From: an uncultured Clostridia bacterium
Lineage (GTDB): Bacteria; Bacillota; Clostridia; TANB77; CAG-508
Assembly: GCA_944388795.1 (NCBI GenBank)
Contig: CALXKD010000007.1
Coordinates: 1-54,961, forward strand
DNA: 54,961 nt
Direction of reading: 5' to 3'
Part shown: one piece after another, positions 28,026 to 35,151 of the stretch
How the letters are laid out: each line of letters starts with the position of its first letter
Numbering within the stretch: position 1 is the stretch's first letter
The notes under the pieces: generated by a model
What the model saw: the letters and a program-made list of their open reading frames with translations, nothing else
Databases searched by the model: none
Told to the model about the DNA's origin: nothing
Position numbers and translations under genes: made by a program

Positions 28026-29153
28026 GTGATAATAGGGGTCGCTGTAGTATTAGTAATCATTGTAATTATACTAGTAATTTATAATGTAAAAATTAGTCAA
28101 AAAATTCAAAAATTTAAAAATATAAATCAAAAAATTACTAACCTACAAGTAGTTCAAGATTTTATGAATACTATAGGAGAAACATCTTCAGTAGATGAGA
28201 AGATTAAAAAGATTAATAATATATTAATTGAAAAATATGAAATAAAATATTCAACGATTGTTGTTTTTAATGGTGCTGAATATGAAATAAAAGCTTCTAA
28301 TGTTGATCAAAGACATTGGGATTCATTAAAATCATTACAAGATGTAGAAATGTTTAAAGATAGTATAGAAACAGCTACTCCTAAATATGTTACTGTTAAC
28401 AATGAGAATGAAAGACTACCATATCAAAAAATGGAATTTGGTAGAGCAAAATCAGCAATATTTTTTCCTTTATATATTGACAATGTATACATTGGATATT
28501 GGATATTAGAAAGTGGTACACCACATGATTTTGACAATGTCGATATAACAGTGTTAGAAGTTATAAAAGACAATATTGTATCTGTTTTAAAAACAGTTGT
28601 CCATCAAAAAACATTAGAATCAATTGTAAGAACAGATTTGTTTACAGGACTATATTCTGAAGAATACTTGTATGGAGAGGGTAAAAAAATTATAGACCAA
28701 TATACAATATCTACAATATGTATGTTTAAAATTATCAATATAGAAGAGATTAATAAAAATTATTGTAGAGAGTTAGGAAATGAAGTGATTAAACAAATTA
28801 GTACATATGTTCAAGATAATATTTCAGAGGATTATGTTTTTGTTAGATATATGGGACCTAAATTTGTTATTGCTTTTTCTGGAGTGGATACAGAAGGTGT
28901 AGCAGCATTTATCAATGATATAAAAGAGCATATAGAGCAAATGAGAATATCATTACCAGAGGAAGAACAAAATTATACAAATGAATTACCAAATCATCAG
29001 AATATGGATATGATGAAACAAGAGGTAACACCAATCATTAATATTGCTTTATCTTCATATTATAAAGGAACAGGACTAGAGGAAGTTTTGAAAAAACTTG
29101 AAGAATATTTGGATCATGCAGATAAATCTGAAAGTGATATAACAAATATATAA
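28026..29153 (+). CDS. Membrane GAF protein with degenerate GGDEF domain
   Basis: A 375-residue protein starting at a GTG with TTAGGAGG eight bases before. One transmembrane helix (2-20), a coiled stretch, then a GAF domain (about 50-195; [21 protein letters not shown]). The C-terminal domain has the GGDEF fold ([14 protein letters not shown], then [15 protein letters not shown]), but the signature GGDEF is replaced by MGPKF, so diguanylate cyclase activity is unlikely. It may bind a ligand or nucleotide. It follows the AT-hook ATPase by 17 bases and is probably part of the same system. Confidence 0.75.
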   Translation: MIIGVAVVLVIIVIILVIYNVKISQKIQKFKNINQKITNLQVVQDFMNTIGETSSVDEKIKKINNILIEKYEIKYSTIVVFNGAEYEIKASNVDQRHWDSLKSLQDVEMFKDSIETATPKYVTVNNENERLPYQKMEFGRAKSAIFFPLYIDNVYIGYWILESGTPHDFDNVDITVLEVIKDNIVSVLKTVVHQKTLESIVRTDLFTGLYSEEYLYGEGKKIIDQYTISTICMFKIINIEEINKNYCRELGNEVIKQISTYVQDNISEDYVFVRYMGPKFVIAFSGVDTEGVAAFINDIKEHIEQMRISLPEEEQNYTNELPNHQNMDMMKQEVTPIINIALSSYYKGTGLEEVLKKLEEYLDHADKSESDITNI

Positions 29154-29167
29154 AAGGAGGGATTTGT

Positions 29168-29425
29168 ATGGAATTTGATAAAACCATGAATTTTAAAGTG
29201 GAGAGAGAACAAAATGCAAAATGCCAAGAAATTTTAAAGGAAGTTTATGAAGCCTTAATGGAAAAAGGATATAATCCAATCAACCAAATTGTTGGATATA
29301 TTTTATCAGGAGATCCAACATATATAACAAGCCATAATGATGCCAGAAATAAAATAAGAACTATAGAAAGAGATGAATTATTAGAAAAAATGGTAAAAAA
29401 ATATATAGGATTAGAAGAGGACTAA
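29168..29425 (+). CDS. ireB: IreB family regulatory phosphoprotein
   Basis: An 85-residue protein, the usual YrzL/IreB length. It opens with [11 protein letters not shown], whose threonine is the kind phosphorylated by the IreK/PrkC kinase in enterococci, and contains [25 protein letters not shown], the core family signature (region about residues 37-60). It sits directly before ruvX, as in most Firmicutes. AAAGGAGGG precedes the ATG. Confidence 0.93.
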   Translation: MEFDKTMNFKVEREQNAKCQEILKEVYEALMEKGYNPINQIVGYILSGDPTYITSHNDARNKIRTIERDELLEKMVKKYIGLEED

Positions 29426-29426
29426 T

Positions 29427-29858
29427 ATGAGAATATTAGGAATAGATTATGGAGAAGCAAGAGTTGGCATAGCAATAACAGATGCATTAAATATAACTGC
29501 TCAGGGACTAGAAACGATTCAACGAAATCATTCTGATAAAATTGTCTTAAAAAGACTAGATGAAATTTTGGAAAAATATGAAGTAGATACGATTGTTGTA
29601 GGACTTCCATTAAATATGAATGGTACGATTTCAGAAAGGGCAGAAATTACAGAAAAGTTTGTTCATAAATTAAAATGTAAATATAATAAATTAAAAATTG
29701 AAGTAATTGATGAAAGATTAACAACTGTTGCAGCTCATAAAACAATGAATTTTTTAGATGTTAACAAGCATAAAAAGCGAGATATCGTGGATACTATATC
29801 TGCAGTATACATTTTAGAAACATATTTGAATAAATTACACAATACATTGAAAAATTAA
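29427..29858 (+). CDS. ruvX: Putative pre-16S rRNA nuclease / RuvX (YqgF)
   Basis: A 143-residue RNase H-like fold protein. ILGIDYGEARVGIAITD holds the first catalytic Asp, IVVGLPLNMNGT follows, and VIDERLTT and RDIVDTISAVYIL complete the active site. The family (YqgF) processes the 16S rRNA 5' end in Escherichia coli and was earlier called a Holliday junction resolvase. It starts one base after the ireB stop codon; the two are translated together. Confidence 0.93.
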   Translation: MRILGIDYGEARVGIAITDALNITAQGLETIQRNHSDKIVLKRLDEILEKYEVDTIVVGLPLNMNGTISERAEITEKFVHKLKCKYNKLKIEVIDERLTTVAAHKTMNFLDVNKHKKRDIVDTISAVYILETYLNKLHNTLKN

Positions 29859-29875
29859 TTTTAATCATGTATTAT
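29847..29875 (+). promoter_or_regulatory. Promoter of the DUF1292 gene
   Basis: TTGAAA (29847-29852), 17-bp spacer, TATTAT (29870-29875), overlapping the 3' end of ruvX. Confidence 0.55.
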
Positions 29876-29918
29876 ATTATATATATAATAAAAATAAATA
29901 AATTGAAAGGAGAAATTT

Positions 29919-30230
29919 ATGAACGATAACGAAAATTATGAGGGAGAAGATTTAGATAACATCGTAATTTTAAATGATGAGGATGGAAATGAAGTTAAGT
30001 TTGAATTTTTAGATTTAGTTGAATTAGATGATGAGGAATATGTTGTATTATTACCAGTATTAGAAGAAAATGAAGAAGATGAAGGAGAAGTTGTTATATT
30101 AAAAGTAGAAGATACAGATAATGAATCTGATGAGGAATCTTATGTTAGTGTAGAAGATGAAGAAGTATTAAATAAAGTTTTTGAAATATTTAAAGAAAAA
30201 TTCAAAGATGATTTTGATTTTGTAGATTAA
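29919..30230 (+). CDS. DUF1292 protein (YrzB-like)
   Basis: A 103-residue, extremely acidic protein (Asp and Glu make up over a third). NIVILNDEDGNEVKFEFLDLVELDDEEYVVLLPV is the DUF1292 core, at residues about 13-47 (given as a region). The neighbourhood ireB-ruvX-DUF1292 is standard in Firmicutes. Function unknown. A weak hairpin with T-run (30239-30268) follows. Confidence 0.88.
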   Translation: MNDNENYEGEDLDNIVILNDEDGNEVKFEFLDLVELDDEEYVVLLPVLEENEEDEGEVVILKVEDTDNESDEESYVSVEDEEVLNKVFEIFKEKFKDDFDFVD

Positions 30231-30290
30231 TAAAATAATGAGGCGGATAGCATTCGCCTTTATTTCATAGAAATAAAAGGAGGAAAACAA

Positions 30291-30770
30291 ATGAGAAATT
30301 TTTCTACATGGCTATTAGCTTGTTTTGTTGTCATGTTTTGGGTATTTAGAATTATTGTAGCAATTATGGCAGAATTGCATCAAGAATTTATTGTAGCACC
30401 ATTTAATCAAACAATGGAGATTATATTATTGTTTGTTGTATTATTGTGTTTAGTATTAATTGTAAAAAGAAAAATGGCAGGAGCATTAATATACTTATTA
30501 GCTTATGGTATGTATTTTGGAACAGATATAGCTAATAAGGTTTCATTATTAATAGAAGATGCATCACAATTAACAATAACAGATTATACAGGAATGGTTA
30601 TTTCTTTAATTGGATTAATTATTCCAGTTGCTGTACTATTAGATTTACTAGCAGATAAAAATAGAAAAGCACACCCTAAAGATAAAAAGACAGATTGGTT
30701 TTATAAAAATGAAGCATATGATAGAAAATTGGATGAGAGAGCAGATAAAAATAATTATAGAACTTTGTAA
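30291..30770 (+). CDS. Four-helix membrane protein of unknown function
   Basis: A 159-residue protein with AAAGGAGG upstream. Four hydrophobic segments (about 6-26, 42-60, 62-82 and 98-120) precede a charged cytoplasmic tail of about 35 residues (ADKNRKAHPKDKKTDW). No recognised domain. It lies between two terminators, so it is probably monocistronic or read through from the DUF1292 gene. Confidence 0.65.
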   Translation: MRNFSTWLLACFVVMFWVFRIIVAIMAELHQEFIVAPFNQTMEIILLFVVLLCLVLIVKRKMAGALIYLLAYGMYFGTDIANKVSLLIEDASQLTITDYTGMVISLIGLIIPVAVLLDLLADKNRKAHPKDKKTDWFYKNEAYDRKLDERADKNNYRTL

Positions 30771-30786
30771 TCATATAAAATTAGGG

Positions 30787-30819
30787 GACATTTGAGAAGC
30801 GCCTCAAATGTCTTTTTTA
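30787..30819 (+). terminator. Rho-independent terminator
   Basis: Perfect 10-bp stem GACATTTGAG (30787-30796) with CTCAAATGTC (30803-30812), then six T. Confidence 0.9.
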
Positions 30820-30886
30820 AATTATATTAGGAATAATATCATTTAAAAAGGATTTTTGATTATTATAATAGAAAGGAAAATATGCA

Positions 30887-31780
30887 ATGGAAAATAGTAT
30901 GAATATTAATTGGTATCCAGGACATATGGCAAAAACAAAACGACAAATTATGGAGGATGTTAGATTAGTAGATATTGTAATAGAATTATTAGATGCACGT
31001 ATTCCAATATCTAGCCAGAATCCAGATATAGCAGAAATCACAAAAAATAAAAAGAAATTGATAGTATTAAATAAATGTGATTTAGCAGATGAAAGACAAA
31101 ATAAAAGATGGGTAGAATATTTTAAAGCAAAAAATATTCCAGCAGTTTTAACAGATTCTAATTCTGGAAAAGGAATAGAAGAATGTGTTAGAAAAATAGA
31201 AAAAATCATGGAGGAGGACTTAAAAGGTCAAGCTGAAAAAGGAAGAATTGGAAGAAAAATTAAAGCAATGGTGTTAGGAATACCAAATGTAGGAAAATCT
31301 TCATTTATCAATAGAATATCTAAAAAAACATCTGCTGGTGTTGGAAATAAGCCGGGTGTTACCAAACAAAAACAATGGATTCGTATTAATGAAAAAATTG
31401 AGTTGTTAGATACTCCAGGTGTGTTGTGGACTAAATTTGAAAGTGAAGAAGTAGCCTTACATCTTGCATTTACAGGAACCATAAAAGATGATATTTTACA
31501 AAGAACAGAAATTGCCTATTATTTAGTAAAATTTTTAATAGAAAATTATCCAAAACAATTATGCGAAAGATATAAGTTAACAGAAGAATATATCCATGAA
31601 CAATTAGAAAATGAAGAAAGACCAGAAAATGAGAATATTTATGAAATCTTTTTAGCAATCGGTAAAAAAAGAGGTTGTATCATTTCTGGTGGTAATATTG
31701 ATGAAGAAAAAACAGCAAGAATTATATTAGATGAATTTAAAAATGGGAAGATAGGAAGAATAACATTGGAAAAAGCTTAA
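30887..31780 (+). CDS. rbgA: Ribosome biogenesis GTPase RbgA (YlqF)
   Basis: A 297-residue circularly permuted GTPase needed for late 50S assembly. INWYPGHMAKTKRQI is the family opening. The G-motif order is permuted: VLNKCDL (G4) comes before GIPNVGKSSF (G1), and then LLDTPGVL (G3). The C-terminal RNA-binding ANTAR-like part follows. GAAAGGA is ten bases before the start. Upstream terminator and promoter-like AT-rich sequence suggest its own transcription. Confidence 0.95.
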   Translation: MENSMNINWYPGHMAKTKRQIMEDVRLVDIVIELLDARIPISSQNPDIAEITKNKKKLIVLNKCDLADERQNKRWVEYFKAKNIPAVLTDSNSGKGIEECVRKIEKIMEEDLKGQAEKGRIGRKIKAMVLGIPNVGKSSFINRISKKTSAGVGNKPGVTKQKQWIRINEKIELLDTPGVLWTKFESEEVALHLAFTGTIKDDILQRTEIAYYLVKFLIENYPKQLCERYKLTEEYIHEQLENEERPENENIYEIFLAIGKKRGCIISGGNIDEEKTARIILDEFKNGKIGRITLEKA

Positions 31781-31817
31781 TAAAAATCATATAGAAACTT
31801 ATAGGGAGTTATGGATA

Positions 31818-32375
31818 ATGGAAGAAGTAGTAAAAAAAGCTAAAGAATTAATGTATGAGCAGACCAAAAAGAATAAAGCTCCTGCATGGGGATTAACTGA
31901 AATTGCAATCGAAAAAGGAGAAGAATTGGCTAATCAATATAATGTAAATAAAGATTTAGTATTAATATCATTATATTTGCAACATACTGTTTTTAGTCGT
32001 GTATATAAAGGAGAAATTCAAAAAAAACATCCACAATTAAGTGCAGAGTTTTCTAAAAAGTATTTAGAGGAGTGGGGTGTATCAGAGGAAAATCAAAAAG
32101 TGATTTTAAATTCAATCGAGGCACATCATAATGCTATTAAAGCAACATCGCTAGTAGCAGAGGTAGTAAAAAATGCAGAATGTTTTAAATTTGTTACTGT
32201 AAAAGGGGCTTTAATTTGGCTTCATGAACTTGGATTAAGAGGTGTATCATATGAAGAATCAGTTGAAAGGGTTATAGAAAAGATGGAACAGAAGAAAAAA
32301 TTATTAACATTATCAGCATGTATTGAAGAGGCAGAAAAAAATTGTAAAGATATCATACAAATTTTTAGTTTGTAG
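31818..32375 (+). CDS. HD-superfamily-like protein
   Basis: A 185-residue helical protein. The order LISLYLQHTVFSRV, then ILNSIEAHHN, resembles the spacing of metal-binding histidines in HD hydrolases. The classical HD dipeptide is QH here, so the metal site may be altered. It follows rbgA by 37 bases. I cannot name a substrate; a nucleotide or phosphate-ester hydrolase fold with lost or changed activity is likely. Confidence 0.6.
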   Translation: MEEVVKKAKELMYEQTKKNKAPAWGLTEIAIEKGEELANQYNVNKDLVLISLYLQHTVFSRVYKGEIQKKHPQLSAEFSKKYLEEWGVSEENQKVILNSIEAHHNAIKATSLVAEVVKNAECFKFVTVKGALIWLHELGLRGVSYEESVERVIEKMEQKKKLLTLSACIEEAEKNCKDIIQIFSL

Positions 32376-32500
32376 CGAGTGTCGTAATATAAATAATATA
32401 TAAAACTGATGGACAGACTCACATAGTGTTGCAAAATAATAAAACATAGTAAGATGAAATATAATAATTAATAAAATAAGAGAGAAAAGGAAAAAATGAA

Positions 32501-32893
32501 ATGGAAGAATTCTTAAAAATAGACAGAACAAAACAAGAAGTAGAATTAATGTCACCATTAACATGGGCATATATTGGAGATGCTGTATTTGAACTGTATG
32601 TAAGAAATAAATTAATTAATGAAACAAATTTAAAACCTCATAAATTACATATAGAGGCTATTAAATATGTAAAAGCAAAAAGTCAAGCAGAAAAGTTAAA
32701 TGAGATCTACGAAACATTAACTGATGAAGAAAAAGATATAGTAAGAAGAGGAAGAAATACACAAAATCATCATTTGCCTAAAAATTCGAATGTACAAGAA
32801 TATATGTATGCTACAGCTTTCGAAGCTTTAATTGGATATTTATACTTAACAAAACAACATTCGAGATTAAAAGAAATTTTAGATAAAATTTAA
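32501..32893 (+). CDS. mrnC: Mini-ribonuclease III (MrnC)
   Basis: A 130-residue RNase III catalytic domain without the double-stranded RNA-binding domain; it matures 23S rRNA ends in Bacillus. PLTWAYIGDAVFELYVR holds the first catalytic Asp and Glu region, and RRGRNTQNHHLPKN and ATAFEALIGYLYL hold the second. In many Firmicutes it follows cysS. Here cysS is 20 kb away, and mrnC instead borders the OFF prepilin switch, whose promoter points back toward its 3' end. Confidence 0.93.
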   Translation: MEEFLKIDRTKQEVELMSPLTWAYIGDAVFELYVRNKLINETNLKPHKLHIEAIKYVKAKSQAEKLNEIYETLTDEEKDIVRRGRNTQNHHLPKNSNVQEYMYATAFEALIGYLYLTKQHSRLKEILDKI

Positions 32894-32914
32894 TATAGAT
32901 TTATATAAAAAAAT

Positions 32915-32935
32915 CCTAGAGTATCCTACTCAAAG
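32915..32935 (+). repeat. Left inversion site of switch 2
   Basis: CCTAGAGT, spacer ATCCT, ACTCAAAG. Its core AGTATCCTACT (32920-32930) is perfectly inverted at 33098-33108. Same 8-5-8 dyad form as the sites of switches 1 and 3. Confidence 0.78.
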
Positions 32936-32950
32936 ATTAAAACTAAAAAT

Positions 32951-32979
32951 ATAATATCAATAAAAAACTATAAAGTCAA
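32951..32979 (-). promoter_or_regulatory. Invertible promoter 2, facing away from the gene (OFF)
   Basis: On the minus strand: TTGACT (32974-32979), 17-bp spacer, TATTAT (32951-32956). The minus-strand sequence closely matches the plus-strand promoter of switch 1, including ATTGACTTTA and TTTATTGATATTATAT. Its output runs toward the 3' end of mrnC. Flipping the segment would aim it at the gene at 33166. Confidence 0.8.
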
Positions 32980-33040
32980 TAGATAGAAAAGTTTTACATA
33001 AATAATAAAAAAATAAGAAATAGTAGAAAAATAAAAGTAA

Positions 33041-33086
33041 GAATAACTTGTTTTTATGATGAAATCAAGTTATTCTTGCTTTTTTC
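33041..33086 (+). terminator. Terminator-like hairpin inside switch 2
   Basis: Perfect 10-bp stem GAATAACTTG (33041-33050) with CAAGTTATTC (33066-33075), then TTGC and six T. In the OFF orientation it lies between mrnC and the prepilin gene and would block read-through, tightening the OFF state. Confidence 0.7.
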
Positions 33087-33092
33087 TTTTTA

Positions 33093-33113
33093 CCTTAAGT
33101 AGGATACTAAAAG
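33093..33113 (+). repeat. Right inversion site of switch 2
   Basis: CCTTAAGT, spacer AGGAT, ACTAAAAG. The half-sites are identical to the right site of switch 1; only the 5-bp spacer differs. The spacer is the reverse complement of the left spacer ATCCT. Confidence 0.8.
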
Positions 33114-33165
33114 AAAATGTAAAATTCATAAAAATTAGAAAAACAAAGGAAAAGAGGTAAAAAGA

Positions 33166-34539
33166 ATGAAAAAGATAACAAGAATAGAAAAACAAAAAGG
33201 AATTACATTAATGGTATTAGTGATTACCATTATTGTTTTGCTAATCTTAGCAGGGGTCACCATAAGTGCGATAACAGGAGATAATGGAATAATAGGAAAT
33301 GCAGGACAAGCAAAAGAAGAAACAGAAATAGCCAATGAAAGAGAAATAGTAGAAAAAGCGACTGTACAGGCAATGGGAAATAACAAATATGGAAACATAG
33401 AAGAAAGTGAATTACAAAGTGAACTAGACAAAGAAACAGATGAAGGAAAGACAAAAACAACAGATGAGGGAGAAGTTATAAAAGTACTATTTGTAGAAAG
33501 TAAAAGAAATTATGTAGTAGATAAAGATGGAAATGTAAGGGATATGACATGGTGGGAAACAAGTGATGAAGATGGAAACAATTATGTAACAAATGGAGAA
33601 GTTACCTTACAAACAGGAGATTATATAGCTTATGATGCAAATGATAATGGAGAATATACATATACTGCTGAAGCAGAAAAAACAGGAGTTAGTAGTGGAG
33701 AAGGACAAAGTTTTAGTAGTAGTTATGAAACGACATGGAGACTATTAGGTGTTGACCATAATGCTACAGGAGACAATTTAATGTTAGTTCCAACGACGCC
33801 TATTCAATCAACTGAATCAACAGGACTTTCTCTATGTAGTGCAACAGGATATTGTTATGGGGTAGAGGAAATGGAAAATATTTGTGAAATTTATGGACAT
33901 GGAATAGGTGCTATTTCTGTAAGAACAATGACGATAGAAGATATAAATAAAATTACAGGATATGACCCAACAAATACAGGTGATGGAACTGTTTATAGAG
34001 AAGGAGAAATAGGAGAATATCTAAATGAAGTAATATGTGCTAAAGCACCTGAATATACAACATTACAAGGAAAAAATGGAAGTACAGGGCGTTTTGGATA
34101 TAACTTATTTAGATATTATGATGAAAATAGCAAGAATTATTATAAGGAATTAGCTATAGGAGAAAGTATTACCTTAATAAGTACATATTATGGATATTAT
34201 GCAACGACATTAACAGAGTCATCAACTGGAGATATGAAAGGAATCACTACAAGTAGTAGAGAATATTCTGTATTGTTTTCCAATAGAAAACAGTATTGGC
34301 TTGCATCTAGGTATACATTGGGAGGAGGAACATTTACCGATACAGGAGCTATAGGCTTTCATGCAGTGGCAAATAATGGTATTGGAGTGGTTGGAAGAGG
34401 TGATGTACTTTATGCAGGAAATCCATATTTAAGCTCATCTAATAATATTATGCCAATCGTATATCTAGATAAAAATATTCAGTTAAAAGAAACTGGAAAT
34501 CAAGTAAATTCATGTACAGAATGGGAAATAGATGCGTGA
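33166..34539 (+). CDS. Prepilin-like surface protein with DUF6273-like domain (phase-variable gene 2)
   Basis: A 457-residue protein. The leader KQKG (Gly12) precedes ITLMVLVIT and a hydrophobic helix; pilin Glu5 is replaced by Val. The head to about residue 120 nearly repeats that of the protein at 360 (SAITGDNGIIGNAGQAKEE, then NNKYGNIEE). From about 125 it diverges: TTWRLLGVDHN, YWLASRYTLGG and IMPIVYLDKNIQL fit the lectin-like fold of DUF6273/FISUMP-type domains. Four cysteines lie around 225-245. Export and surface display are inferred. Its promoter is in the OFF orientation and a hairpin blocks read-through, so it should be silent in this sequence. Confidence 0.75.
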   Translation: MKKITRIEKQKGITLMVLVITIIVLLILAGVTISAITGDNGIIGNAGQAKEETEIANEREIVEKATVQAMGNNKYGNIEESELQSELDKETDEGKTKTTDEGEVIKVLFVESKRNYVVDKDGNVRDMTWWETSDEDGNNYVTNGEVTLQTGDYIAYDANDNGEYTYTAEAEKTGVSSGEGQSFSSSYETTWRLLGVDHNATGDNLMLVPTTPIQSTESTGLSLCSATGYCYGVEEMENICEIYGHGIGAISVRTMTIEDINKITGYDPTNTGDGTVYREGEIGEYLNEVICAKAPEYTTLQGKNGSTGRFGYNLFRYYDENSKNYYKELAIGESITLISTYYGYYATTLTESSTGDMKGITTSSREYSVLFSNRKQYWLASRYTLGGGTFTDTGAIGFHAVANNGIGVVGRGDVLYAGNPYLSSSNNIMPIVYLDKNIQLKETGNQVNSCTEWEIDA

Positions 34540-34576
34540 AAAATAACTGGAAATAATGAAATTTCAAAAATAAGAC

Positions 34577-34605
34577 TTGAAAAATTTACAAATATATAGT
34601 AAAAT
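34577..34605 (+). promoter_or_regulatory. Promoter of rpsO
   Basis: TTGAAA (34577-34582), 17-bp spacer, TAAAAT (34600-34605). Confidence 0.65.
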
Positions 34606-34634
34606 AGGTATGTTGGAAAACAACATACCTTTTA
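34606..34634 (+). terminator. Hairpin between prepilin-like gene 2 and rpsO
   Basis: Perfect 10-bp stem AGGTATGTTG (34606-34615) with CAACATACCT (34621-34630), then TTTTA. It ends transcripts from the prepilin gene and, because it starts right at the rpsO start site, could also act in the rpsO leader. A second small stem, GCTTA/TAAGC, follows near 34639-34652. Confidence 0.65.
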
Positions 34635-34706
34635 CTTAGCTTATAGATAAGCACCAAATCTTAAGCTCAGTTAAAGGAGAAAACAAAAAAATAGGAGGTG
34701 TAAACG

Positions 34707-34970
34707 ATGACAAAGGAAAGAAAACAAGAAATCATTAACACATATAAAAGAGAAGAAAATGATACTGGTTCACCAGAAGTTCAAATCGCTCTTTTAACAG
34801 AAAGAATTAATGAATTAACAGAACACTTAAAAGTTCACAAAAAAGATAACCATTCAAGAAGAGGACTTCTAAAAATGGTTGGAAAAAGAAGAAACCTATT
34901 AAACTACGTAGCTAAAAAAGATATCAATAGATATAGAACAATCGTTGAAAAATTAGGAATAAGAAAATAA
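34707..34970 (+). CDS. rpsO: 30S ribosomal protein S15
   Basis: An 87-residue small-subunit protein binding 16S rRNA helices 20-22. [21 protein letters not shown], then [22 protein letters not shown] (residue regions 10-30 and 41-62), are the hallmark. AGGAGGTG precedes the ATG. It is followed by a terminator and pnp, the conserved rpsO-pnp order. S15 represses its own translation in many bacteria; the 100-base leader has room for this. Confidence 0.98.
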   Translation: MTKERKQEIINTYKREENDTGSPEVQIALLTERINELTEHLKVHKKDNHSRRGLLKMVGKRRNLLNYVAKKDINRYRTIVEKLGIRK

Positions 34971-34978
34971 TTTTAAAT

Positions 34979-35006
34979 AAGCCCGGTGTATAATCGGGCT
35001 TTAAAA
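34979..35006 (+). terminator. Terminator of rpsO
   Basis: AAGCCCG (34979-34985) with CGGGCTT (34995-35001), 9-nt loop. Confidence 0.8.
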
Positions 35007-35010
35007 AAAT

Positions 35011-35108
35011 TTTAGTAAACTTGAGATTAGGTAAGTAGCTTGTATAATATATTATGAAAAAGCAAATAATACATTATAGAGGTTACCATCTAAATTAAGT
35101 TTACTAAA
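35011..35108 (+). promoter_or_regulatory. pnp promoter and leader with long inverted repeat
   Basis: TTGAGA (35021-35026), 16-bp spacer, TATAAT (35043-35048). TTTAGTAAACTT (35011-35022) is inverted at 35097-35108 (AAGTTTACTAAA), enclosing the promoter. A transcript reading through from rpsO would fold it into a long-loop stem; a transcript from the local promoter would lack the left arm. This could make pnp mRNA processing depend on its source. Confidence 0.5.
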
Positions 35109-35151
35109 GTTTGTAAATGGTGCAAATTTATTTAATTTAGGAGGATTTTTT

